A DNA stretch of 64,000 bases. Origin: REEB506 sp049317545. Its GTDB lineage: Bacteria > Pseudomonadota > Alphaproteobacteria > Caulobacterales > Aquidulcibacteraceae. The stretch lies in contig JBMOIB010000004.1 in assembly GCA_049317545.1 (NCBI GenBank), positions 1 to 64,000 on the forward strand, read 5' to 3'. Positions 45,354 to 52,812 of this stretch are shown piece by piece. Both the position numbers and the translations under genes were made by a program. The notes under the pieces are model-generated. The model saw nothing but the letters and a program-made list of their open reading frames with translations, was not told the DNA's origin and did not search any database. Positions within the stretch are counted from its first letter, which is position 1. Every line of letters starts with the position of its first letter.

Positions 45354-46337
45354 TTAGCGGGCGCCGGCGGACAACAGATCGTGCATGTGGATGACGCCCA
45401 CCGGCCGGCCCGCCTCGACGACGAACACCGCCAAAATCTTCTTCTCGTCCATCATCGCGATCGCATCGGCGAGCGGCGCGGCCGCATCGATGTGCTTCGG
45501 CGCGCCGGACATGAGAGCCTCGACCGTACCGGCGAACGTTTCGGGCGTCAGGCGCCGACGCAGATCGCCGTCGGTGACAACGCCGATCAATTGGCCGCCG
45601 GCGTCGACGACGCCTGCGGCGCCGATGCCGCCGCGCGTCATCGCTTCCAAGACGTCCGGCACACGCGCGCCAGCGGAGACGAGCGGCAAATTCTCACCCG
45701 CGCGCATGACGTCGCGCACATGCTTGAGCAGAGCGCCAAGTTTGCCGCCCGGATGCAGGCGACCGAAGGCACGCTGGTCGAAGCCGGCGGCCCGCAGCAG
45801 CGCCACGGCGAGCGCATCGCCCATGGCGAGGCACATTGTGGTGGAGGTCGTCGGCGCTGGCGCCTCTTCGCTGGCTTCGCCGCAATCGGGAAGCGTCAAC
45901 GCGACTGTTGCGGCGCGCGCCAAAGCGCTGTCCGGCCGAAGCGTCATGCCAATGAGCGGAATGCCGAGGCGGCGGCAATGATGAATCAGGTCGGTCAGTT
46001 CGGCCGTATCGCCCGACCGCGAAAGGGCGAGAACGCAATCGCGGTCGGTGATCATGCCGAGGTCGCCATGGCTGGCTTCGGCCGGGTGCACGAAGTGCGC
46101 GGGCCATCCGGTGGAGGCGAAGGTCGCGGCGATCTTGCGGGCGATGTGGCCGCTCTTGCCCATGCCGGTCACGACGATCCGGCCGGTGGCGCCGGCCAGC
46201 GCGCGACAGGCCGCCACGAAGGCGACGCCCAATTCTCCATCGAGCGCATTCTTCATGGCCAAGAGGCCCTGGGCCTCGGCGTCGAGGGTTTCGGCGGCGG
46301 CGGCGCGCAGGGCGGCGGCGTCAAATGAAATGCTCAT
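45354..46337 (-). CDS. kdsD: Arabinose-5-phosphate isomerase, KpsF/GutQ family
   Basis: Converts ribulose-5-phosphate to arabinose-5-phosphate, the first step toward Kdo of lipopolysaccharide. The 327-residue protein has an N-terminal SIS domain (RIVVTGMGKSGHIARKIAAT, HPAEASHGDLGMI) and two C-terminal CBS domains (VRDVMRAGENLPLVSAGARV; AVFVVEAGRPVGVIHMHDLL). The start at 46337 gives normal family length. It is divergent from galE, with kdsA just beyond, so this is a Kdo/envelope-sugar locus. Confidence 0.95.
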   Translation of the reverse strand: MSISFDAAALRAAAAETLDAEAQGLLAMKNALDGELGVAFVAACRALAGATGRIVVTGMGKSGHIARKIAATFASTGWPAHFVHPAEASHGDLGMITDRDCVLALSRSGDTAELTDLIHHCRRLGIPLIGMTLRPDSALARAATVALTLPDCGEASEEAPAPTTSTTMCLAMGDALAVALLRAAGFDQRAFGRLHPGGKLGALLKHVRDVMRAGENLPLVSAGARVPDVLEAMTRGGIGAAGVVDAGGQLIGVVTDGDLRRRLTPETFAGTVEALMSGAPKHIDAAAPLADAIAMMDEKKILAVFVVEAGRPVGVIHMHDLLSAGAR

Positions 46338-46449
46338 GGGACCACATAAGGCCAAGCCGCGGTCCACGCCAACGCCACCCGTCCCTGGACCACCGGCGCC
46401 GAACATGCATTGACCATTCCGTCGGGCCGATTGTGGTGGAGGCGAAGGC

Positions 46450-47442
46450 ATGGGCGAGCAGACGATCCTGGTGACCGGCGGCGCCGGCTATGTTGGCGCG
46501 CACGCGTGTTTCGCTTTGGCGCAGGCCGGATATCGCATCGCGGTCGTCGATTCCCTGGCCAACGGCCATCGCCGGTTCGCCAAATACGGCCCCCTGTTCG
46601 AGATCGATATCCGCGACCAGGCCGCGCTCACGCAGGTGCTGGCGGAAACCAAGCCGGCCGCCGTCCTGCATTTCGCCGCCCTCATCGAGGTGGGCGAGAG
46701 CGTCAAGGACCCGGCCTCGTTCTATGACGTCAACGTCCGCGGAACCTTGAACCTGCTCGCCGCGATGCGGACGGCCGGCGTCGACAAAATCGTCTTCTCG
46801 TCGACCTGCGCGACCTATGGCCCGCCCCAGCGGCTGCCGCTCGATGAAACGCACCCGCAGGCGCCGATCAATCCATATGGCTGGACCAAGTTGATGATCG
46901 AGCGCGCCATCCTGGACATGGGCGCCGCCTACGGCGTCAAGGCGGCGATCCTGCGCTATTTCAACGCCGCCGGCGCGGCGCCGGACGAGGGCCTCGGCGA
47001 GCGCCACAGCCCGGAAACCCACGCCATTCCGCTGGCGCTGTTCGCTCTGCTTGGTCGGCGCCAAGGCTTTTCGGTGTTCGGAACCGATTACGACACGCGC
47101 GACGGCACTGCGGTGCGCGACTACATCCACGTCCTGGATCTCGCCGACGCCCACGTCCGCGCGCTCAAGCGCCTGCTCGACGGCGGCGACCCACAGGCCT
47201 TCAATCTCGGCGTAGGCGATGGCGTCACTGTCAAAGAGCTTCTCGCCGCTATCGAACGGGTCACCGGCCGCCGCCTCGACGCCGCCCTTGCGGACCGACG
47301 CCCCGGCGACGCGCCCGCCCTCATCGCCGACGCCCGTAAAGCCGCCGACATGCTCGGCTGGCGACCGACCCGCAGCCTCGACGCCATCCTCACGGACGCG
47401 TGGCGATGGCACGGCGAAGTCGAGCCGGCGCTGTTCGGCTGA
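46450..47442 (+). CDS. galE: UDP-glucose 4-epimerase
   Basis: Interconverts UDP-glucose and UDP-galactose, supplying UDP-galactose to surface polysaccharides. The 330-residue extended SDR has ILVTGGAGYVGAHACFALAQ as the NAD loop, SSTCATYG with the catalytic Ser/Thr, and NPYGWTKLMIE as YxxxK. DYDTRDGTAVRDYIHVLDLA is the typical GalE C-terminal segment. GGAGG lies just before the ATG. Divergent from kdsD by 112 bp and 45 bp from kdsA, with which it may be cotranscribed. Confidence 0.96.
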   Translation: MGEQTILVTGGAGYVGAHACFALAQAGYRIAVVDSLANGHRRFAKYGPLFEIDIRDQAALTQVLAETKPAAVLHFAALIEVGESVKDPASFYDVNVRGTLNLLAAMRTAGVDKIVFSSTCATYGPPQRLPLDETHPQAPINPYGWTKLMIERAILDMGAAYGVKAAILRYFNAAGAAPDEGLGERHSPETHAIPLALFALLGRRQGFSVFGTDYDTRDGTAVRDYIHVLDLADAHVRALKRLLDGGDPQAFNLGVGDGVTVKELLAAIERVTGRRLDAALADRRPGDAPALIADARKAADMLGWRPTRSLDAILTDAWRWHGEVEPALFG

Positions 47443-47487
47443 TCCCTGGCGGTTGAGGTCGCCCGCGCCCCGTCCTATGTGGGGCGC

Positions 47488-48339
47488 ATGACCGCTCCCA
47501 ACGCTATCGTCAACGTCCCCCGCCCCGCGGGCCCGCCCGTGCAAATCGGCAACGATTTGCCGCTCACTTTCATTTGCGGCCCCTGCGCCATGGAGAGCCG
47601 CGAGCACGCGCTCGAAACGGCGGAATGGCTGAAAGAGACGTTCGCCAAGGCCGGCGCGGGGTTCATCTACAAAACGAGCTTCGACAAGGCGAACCGGTCG
47701 AGCCTGAAGGGCGCGCGCGGCGCGGGGCTGGATTATGCGGGGCCGGTTTTCCAGGAAATCCGGGAGCGGTTGAACATCCCGGTCCTCACCGACGTGCATC
47801 TGCCCGATCAATGCGCAGCGGTCGCCGAGGTCGCGGACGTGCTCCAGATCCCGGCCTTTCTGTCGCGCCAGACTGATCTCCTGGTCGCCGCGGCCGAGAC
47901 CGGACGGGCGATCAACGTCAAAAAGGGCCAGTTCCTCGCCCCCTGGGACATGAAAAACGTCGTCGCCAAAATCACCGGATCCGGAAACTCGAACGTCCTC
48001 ACCTGCGAGCGCGGCGTCAGTTTCGGCTACAACACGCTCGTCTCGGACATGCGCGCATTGCCGATCCTCAAGGCGATCGGCGCGCCGGTCGTGTTCGACG
48101 CGACACATTCGGTCCAGCAGCCCGGCGGACGCGGCGAATCCTCTGGCGGCGAACGGGAATTCGTCCCCGTCCTGGCGCGCGCCGCGGTGGCGATCGGGGT
48201 TGCGGCGGTGTTCATCGAGAGCCATCCCAACCCTGACCAAGCGCCGAGCGACGGGCCAAATATGGTGCCGTTCGCCGAACTGCCGGGCCTGATCGCCGAC
48301 CTGATGCGCTTCGACGCCCTGGCCAAAGGTCGGGCGTGA
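47488..48339 (+). CDS. kdsA: 3-deoxy-8-phosphooctulonate synthase (Kdo-8-P synthase)
   Basis: Condenses arabinose-5-phosphate with phosphoenolpyruvate to Kdo-8-phosphate. The 283-residue protein has FICGPCAMESREHALETAE, FIYKTSFDKANRSSLKGARG, LTDVHLPDQCAAVAEVADVL and ESHPNPDQAPSDGPNM, all diagnostic. The ATG at 47488 is preferred, but a GTG at 47479 would add three residues. It directly follows galE, and kdsD is nearby, giving consecutive Kdo-pathway steps. Together with kdsD this shows the organism makes Kdo-containing LPS. Confidence 0.97.
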   Translation: MTAPNAIVNVPRPAGPPVQIGNDLPLTFICGPCAMESREHALETAEWLKETFAKAGAGFIYKTSFDKANRSSLKGARGAGLDYAGPVFQEIRERLNIPVLTDVHLPDQCAAVAEVADVLQIPAFLSRQTDLLVAAAETGRAINVKKGQFLAPWDMKNVVAKITGSGNSNVLTCERGVSFGYNTLVSDMRALPILKAIGAPVVFDATHSVQQPGGRGESSGGEREFVPVLARAAVAIGVAAVFIESHPNPDQAPSDGPNMVPFAELPGLIADLMRFDALAKGRA

Positions 48340-48427
48340 TCACTGAACGGCGTTTTGCGTCAGACGTTTGACCTCCACGCGACGGTTCCGTTACACGGAA
48401 GGCGATCGGGGCGGTCAGGGTATTGGG

Positions 48428-49471
48428 ATGCGCGTGCTGCATGTTATGGCCGGCGCCAAAGAAGGCGGCGCCGAAACCATGATGCTCGACGGTGCGCTGG
48501 CCTTGGCCGAGGCCGGCGTGGAGCAGCATGTGGTGACGCGCGCCGACGCGCCCGATCGCCTTGACGCGCTCCGAGCCGCCGGCGTGGCAGTGACAACCGC
48601 ACGGTTCGACAAGTTCTGGCGCGGCGAAACCTCAGCCAAAATCAAGGCGGCGCACGACGCCCTGCAACCCGACGTCATTCATTATTGGATGGGCCGGGCG
48701 GGCGAATTCGCGCCGCGCCGGTGGCGCTCTAAAAGCCTTGGGTGGTATGGCGGCTATTACAAGCTGAGCCGGTTCCGCAATTGCGCCTGGCACGTCGGCG
48801 TCACCACGGACATTGCGCGCTTCATCATCGAACAGGGCGCCCCCGCGGACCGGGTCGGGGTCCTGCAAACCTACGCCAACATCGAAGCCGCACCGCCGGT
48901 CTCACGCGAAAGCCTTTCAACGCCTGACGACGCGCCGGTCGTGCTCGCGCTGGCACGCCTCCATTGGAAAAAGGGCATCGACACCTTGATCGACGCCCTT
49001 TCCGATCTGCCGGGCGTCTACGGCTGGATCGCGGGCGCAGGCCCCCTGGAGGCCGAACTCAAGGCGCGCGCAAGCGCCGCCGGGCTCGACGGGCGGATCC
49101 GGTTTCTCGGTTGGCGGACCGATCGCTCGGCCCTTCTGGCGGCCTGCGACGTGGTGGCGTTCCCTTCCCGCTACGAGCCGTTCGGAACCGTGACCGTGGA
49201 GGCTTGGGCGGCGGGCAAGCCGCTCGTGGTGGCCAACGCCGCCGGCCCCGCGGCGACCGTCACGCCAGATCAGGACGCGCTTTTGGTCGCGCGCGACGAC
49301 GTGCGCGCGCTTCGCGACGCGATCCGCCGAGTCCTGGAAGACGCTGAAACGGCCCACCGGCTCGTCGAGAACGGTCGCCGCGCCTACGAGTCCGGCTATA
49401 CGCGCCAAGCCTTCGTGCGCGCAGCCATGGCGCTCTACGACAAGATCAAGGTGGCGGCGGCCGGGCACTGA
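48428..49471 (+). CDS. GT4-family glycosyltransferase
   Basis: A 347-residue retaining GT-B glycosyltransferase. MRVLHVMAGAKEGGAETMML is the N-terminal glycine-rich loop. VLALARLHWKKGIDTLIDAL and FPSRYEPFGTVTVEAWAAGK give the EX7E catalytic motif. The start at 48428 is preferred, with AGGG upstream; the longer frame is non-homologous. It follows kdsA by 88 bp and probably adds a sugar to LPS core or another surface glycan. Its last 26 bases overlap the convergent deaminase gene. Confidence 0.9.
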   Translation: MRVLHVMAGAKEGGAETMMLDGALALAEAGVEQHVVTRADAPDRLDALRAAGVAVTTARFDKFWRGETSAKIKAAHDALQPDVIHYWMGRAGEFAPRRWRSKSLGWYGGYYKLSRFRNCAWHVGVTTDIARFIIEQGAPADRVGVLQTYANIEAAPPVSRESLSTPDDAPVVLALARLHWKKGIDTLIDALSDLPGVYGWIAGAGPLEAELKARASAAGLDGRIRFLGWRTDRSALLAACDVVAFPSRYEPFGTVTVEAWAAGKPLVVANAAGPAATVTPDQDALLVARDDVRALRDAIRRVLEDAETAHRLVENGRRAYESGYTRQAFVRAAMALYDKIKVAAAGH

Positions 49472-50081
49472 GGAGCCCCGCCGCGTCGAGCGCGCCCGCG
49501 AGGTCGGCGTCGTCCGTATAGAGCCGGGTTGCGCCGCCCCGCGCTGCGGCCTCGAGCGCAGCGCGCAGATTGCCGCCCTCAGACGCTTCGAACCGGGCGT
49601 CGAAGCCGGCCGCATCGCTGGAAAAGACGATCCAAGGCATTCCCTCGCGGACTACGCGAAAGAAACCGGCGTTGATCGTCTCGGCCTGCGTCGCTCCAAC
49701 CCCCACGTCGACCCGGATGCCGGCAGCCCTAAGGCGGGCGAGACCTGCCCCGTCGGCGAAAGGGTGCGGATCCGCGGCCGCAACGACAACCCTGGTGACC
49801 TTGGCGGCAAGCAAAGCGTCGGTGCAGGACACGGCCCCGGACGACCGTTGGGCGCATGGCTCCAGCGTGACATAGGCCGTCGCGCCCTCGGCCCGCGCGC
49901 CCGCGACGGCGAGCGCCTGCTCCTCGGCATGGGGGCGGCCGCCGTCGCCGGTCGCCGCCTCGCCGACGATCGCGCCGTCGTGAACGAGGACGCATCCGAC
50001 GCTTGGATTGGGCGCCGTCCGCCCAAGCTGGGCGCTCGCGAGCGCCAGAGCGCGCGCCATGAAATCAAGATCGTCCGACAA
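49446..50081 (-). CDS. RibD-type pyrimidine deaminase without reductase domain
   Basis: A 211-residue zinc deaminase. APNPSVGCVLVHDG is the RibD N-terminal signature, GGRPHAEEQALAVAG carries His and the catalytic Glu, and YVTLEPCAQRSSGAVSC carries the zinc cysteines. In full-length RibD (~360 residues) a reductase domain follows; here the protein stops after a short remnant (FFRVVREGMPWIVFSSDAAG). It may supply only the deamination step of riboflavin synthesis, with the reductase encoded elsewhere, or have shifted function. No other rib gene is near. Confidence 0.83.
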   Translation of the reverse strand: MSDDLDFMARALALASAQLGRTAPNPSVGCVLVHDGAIVGEAATGDGGRPHAEEQALAVAGARAEGATAYVTLEPCAQRSSGAVSCTDALLAAKVTRVVVAAADPHPFADGAGLARLRAAGIRVDVGVGATQAETINAGFFRVVREGMPWIVFSSDAAGFDARFEASEGGNLRAALEAAARGGATRLYTDDADLAGALDAAGLLSARPPPP

Positions 50082-50147
50082 CGCGGCCCCTCATTGACAG
50101 GCCCGCGCGCCGCGGGCCCACTGCGGGAAATTCAAGGGAGGCGCTCC

Positions 50148-50741
50148 ATGGCCGACGGACACCAGCAGGACCGCGCGACGTTCCATACGATGCAGGATAG
50201 CACCGCCGAAGATTGGGCCAAGATCGCCGCCTGCTCGGCGTCCTTCACCAAGGCCTTGCCCGGCCGGATCCTGACCCACCTCAAGCTCCTGGACGGCGAC
50301 TTCGGCGGCTTCGCCGTCGACCGCCTGACCCATTCCCTGCAAGCGGCGACCCTGGCGCACCGGGATGGCATGGACGAGGAATACGTCGTCTGCGCGCTCC
50401 TGCACGACATCGGCGACACGCTCGGCCCGTCCAATCACGCTGACATCGCTGCTGTGATTCTCAAACCCTATGTGTCCGAAGCCCACCATTGGATGGTCGA
50501 GCACCATGGGGTTTTTCAGGGGTATTACTTTTTCCACCATCTTGGCCTGGATCGCACCATGCGGGACGCGTTCCGCGGTCATCCGTATTTCGAGCTGACG
50601 GCGCGGTTTTGCCACCGGCATGACCAGAACGCTTTTGACCCGGCCTACGACACGATGCCCTTGGCCGCCTTCGAGCCGATGGTGCAGCGGGTGTTCGAAC
50701 GACCGAAGCGGTCAATCTATTTGCGCGCCGCGGCGGAATGA
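50148..50741 (+). CDS. HD-domain protein, MIOX/PhnZ-like metal-ligand pattern
   Basis: A 197-residue soluble HD-fold protein. Candidate metal ligands are His62 (DRLTHSLQAATLAHRDG), His86-Asp87 (VVCALLHDIGDTLG), His97, His119 or His120 (MVEHHGVFQG) and Asp159 (CHRHDQNAFD). The H...HD spacing of 24 equals that of PhnZ-type diiron oxygenases, but later spacings are shorter. It could therefore be an HD phosphohydrolase or a diiron oxygenase. GGGAGG precedes the ATG. There is no functional partner nearby. Confidence 0.75.
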   Translation: MADGHQQDRATFHTMQDSTAEDWAKIAACSASFTKALPGRILTHLKLLDGDFGGFAVDRLTHSLQAATLAHRDGMDEEYVVCALLHDIGDTLGPSNHADIAAVILKPYVSEAHHWMVEHHGVFQGYYFFHHLGLDRTMRDAFRGHPYFELTARFCHRHDQNAFDPAYDTMPLAAFEPMVQRVFERPKRSIYLRAAAE

Positions 50742-50849
50742 TCGAAAACAGCCCCAGTTAACCATATTTATTGATAGGCAATTAAGACCCGTAAGCGAAA
50801 ATAAGCGTCTAGAAGCCAGATGGCTTTGCCCCGCATCGAGGAGGGGGTG

Positions 50850-51050
50850 ATGAGCGCAACGAATGTACCATCCGTCCCGACATACCGGGAAATATCGCTT
50901 GCTTTGGCGTCTTCATCGCCGCGCGTCCGCGAGGCGGCGTTGAGCGTGCGGCCGCCGGATCAGATGGATCCGCGCGAGATTCAGATCGTGCTCGACGCCG
51001 TTCGTGAGCGCGACGCGCAGGTGCGCGGCGGCGTGGACATCAAAGCCTAA
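50850..51050 (+). CDS. Small hypothetical protein, 66 residues
   Basis: The ORF begins MSATNVPSVPTYREISLALA and continues with PDQMDPREIQIVLDAVRERD. A very strong GAGGAGGGGGTG ribosome site ends right before the ATG, and an AT-rich region (about 50742-50800) lies upstream as expected of a promoter. The sequence is helical, charged and has no membrane segment. Its last bases overlap the dapF stop. It is likely a real small protein; function unknown. Confidence 0.65.
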   Translation: MSATNVPSVPTYREISLALASSSPRVREAALSVRPPDQMDPREIQIVLDAVRERDAQVRGGVDIKA

Positions 51051-51874
51051 CCTGCGCCTGCAAGCTCGCCGCGTCCCTCGAGTTCGACTGGGCCGGACAT
51101 GATCACCCGGTCGTCCTTTGCGCGCCAACCGACTTCCAAGACCCCGCCGTCCAATTCGAGTTCGGCGTAGCGATCGATGAGCCCCATGCGGCTCGCCGCC
51201 ACGACCGCAGCGCAGGCGCCGGTCCCGCAGGCCTTGGTCAACCCCGCGCCGCGCTCCCAGACCCGAAGCCGCAAGCTCCGTCGGCTGCGCACCGTGGCGA
51301 ACCCCACATTGACGGCTTCCGGGAAGAACGGATCGCGCTCGATCATCGGGCCAATTTCGTGGATCGGAAGTTCGTCCACATTGTCGACGATGAAAACAGC
51401 ATGCGGATTGCCCATGTTCACGCCGCCCGGGCCGACAAGCCCCCAGTGACCGGGCGCGGCATACTCCATGCGCACGGTGTCGGTGGCGCGCGCGACCGGC
51501 ACCTCTTCCCACTTGAGCAGCGGCGAGCCCATGTCCACCGTCACGCGGGCGCCGCCCTCGTTGAACGCGCTCAATAACCCGGCCGCCGTCTCGATCTTCG
51601 AGGGGCGCGTCAGCCCCTCCTGCGCCAAGATCCAGCCGACGCAGCGCGCCGCGTTGCCGCACGCCGACACTTCGCCGCCGGAGGCGTTCCAGATGCGCAT
51701 GAAGGCGTCGCCGCGGATGGACGGTTCTATGGCGATGACCTGATCGCATCCGATGCCGGTCTCGCGATCAGCGATCTCGCGCACCTGGTCCGGCGCGAGG
51801 TTCAAGGCGCCGTAGTCGCGTGCGTCAAAAATGACGAAGTCATTGCCGCAGCCGTTCATTTTGAAATACCGCAT
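51047..51874 (-). CDS. dapF: Diaminopimelate epimerase
   Basis: Converts LL- to meso-diaminopimelate for lysine and peptidoglycan. The 275-residue protein starts MRYFKMNGCGNDFVIFDARD. The two catalytic cysteines lie in SACGNAARCVGW and in TKACGTGACAAVVAASRMGL. The ATG at 51874 has GGAGG before it; longer upstream frames are non-homologous. Divergent from the pseudouridine synthase gene by 126 bp. Confidence 0.97.
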   Translation of the reverse strand: MRYFKMNGCGNDFVIFDARDYGALNLAPDQVREIADRETGIGCDQVIAIEPSIRGDAFMRIWNASGGEVSACGNAARCVGWILAQEGLTRPSKIETAAGLLSAFNEGGARVTVDMGSPLLKWEEVPVARATDTVRMEYAAPGHWGLVGPGGVNMGNPHAVFIVDNVDELPIHEIGPMIERDPFFPEAVNVGFATVRSRRSLRLRVWERGAGLTKACGTGACAAVVAASRMGLIDRYAELELDGGVLEVGWRAKDDRVIMSGPVELEGRGELAGAG

Positions 51875-52000
51875 CCGGCCTCCGCCGCCGCGACCGGGGC
51901 CGGCCCGGTCCATGTCCACCGACCCAAATGATAGGCGCCTGATGATCTTTCGACAAATCCGGCGCTTGCGGCGACGGGCGATGGCGGGCGATGAAAAGAC

Positions 52001-52759
52001 ATGGCGTGGACCCGCACCTACGACGGCCCCGAACCGCAGCGGGTCAACAAATGGCTGGCGCAGAGCGGCGTGTGCTCGCGCCGCGAGGCCGAGGACCTGA
52101 TCGCCCGAGGCCTCGTCAGCATCGACGGGGAACGGATCGCCGACCCCGGACGCAAGATCGTGCGCGGTCAGACGTTGAGCCTCACCGATGCCTCGGCGGC
52201 CGGATTGGCCGCGGCCATCAGCGTCGTGATCCACAAGCCCGTCGGCTTCGTTTCCGCGCAACCCGAACCCGGCCAGGTCCCCGCCGCCCGGCTCCTCGTG
52301 CGCGCCAATCTGGTCGGCGAGGGGACGCCACCTGCTCCAGATGCGCGCCTGCCGCCGCTCGGCCGGCTCGACCAGGATTCCCGGGGCCTCTTGCTGCTCT
52401 CCCAGGACGGCGTGCTCGCCAAGGCCGTGATCGGGCCCGACTCGACCCTGGACAAAGAATATCTGGTCGGCGTCTCCGGCGCTGTGACGGCGAAGAAGCT
52501 GGCCCTTCTGCGCCATGGCCTGGAGCTTGACGGACGCCAGCTCAAGCCGGCGATCGTCGAGGAGATCGCCGACCGCCGGTTGCGGTTCGTCCTGCGCGAA
52601 GGCCGCAATCGCCAGATCCGGCGGATGGCCGAACTCGTCGGCCTCGTCGTGGTCGATCTCCTGCGCGTCCGGATCGGTCCGCTGGCGCTCGCCGACCTGC
52701 CCGAAGGACGCTGGCGCATGCTCTCCGCCGCCGAGCGCGCGCTTCTCATTCGCGGCTAG
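52001..52759 (+). CDS. rRNA pseudouridine synthase, RsuA/RluB/RluF type
   Basis: A 252-residue enzyme isomerising uridines in rRNA. The S4 RNA-binding domain is RVNKWLAQSGVCSRREAEDL. The catalytic motif GRLDQDSRGLLLLSQDG includes the essential Asp. REGRNRQIRRMAELVGLVVV is the C-terminal family signature. It most resembles RluF-like members; the exact target (23S or 16S) cannot be fixed by reading. It stands alone, divergent from dapF. Confidence 0.9.
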   Translation: MAWTRTYDGPEPQRVNKWLAQSGVCSRREAEDLIARGLVSIDGERIADPGRKIVRGQTLSLTDASAAGLAAAISVVIHKPVGFVSAQPEPGQVPAARLLVRANLVGEGTPPAPDARLPPLGRLDQDSRGLLLLSQDGVLAKAVIGPDSTLDKEYLVGVSGAVTAKKLALLRHGLELDGRQLKPAIVEEIADRRLRFVLREGRNRQIRRMAELVGLVVVDLLRVRIGPLALADLPEGRWRMLSAAERALLIRG

Positions 52760-52812
52760 CCGCCTTCCCTCGTCCCGTGCGATCTGCTTGTGTGCCAGCG
52801 GGGAGATCGCCC

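Noticed and set aside
50758..50785. TTAACCAT and a nearby TTAA upstream of the 66-residue gene as a CtrA site
   Set aside because: The second TTAA is 24 bases away instead of the required spacing.
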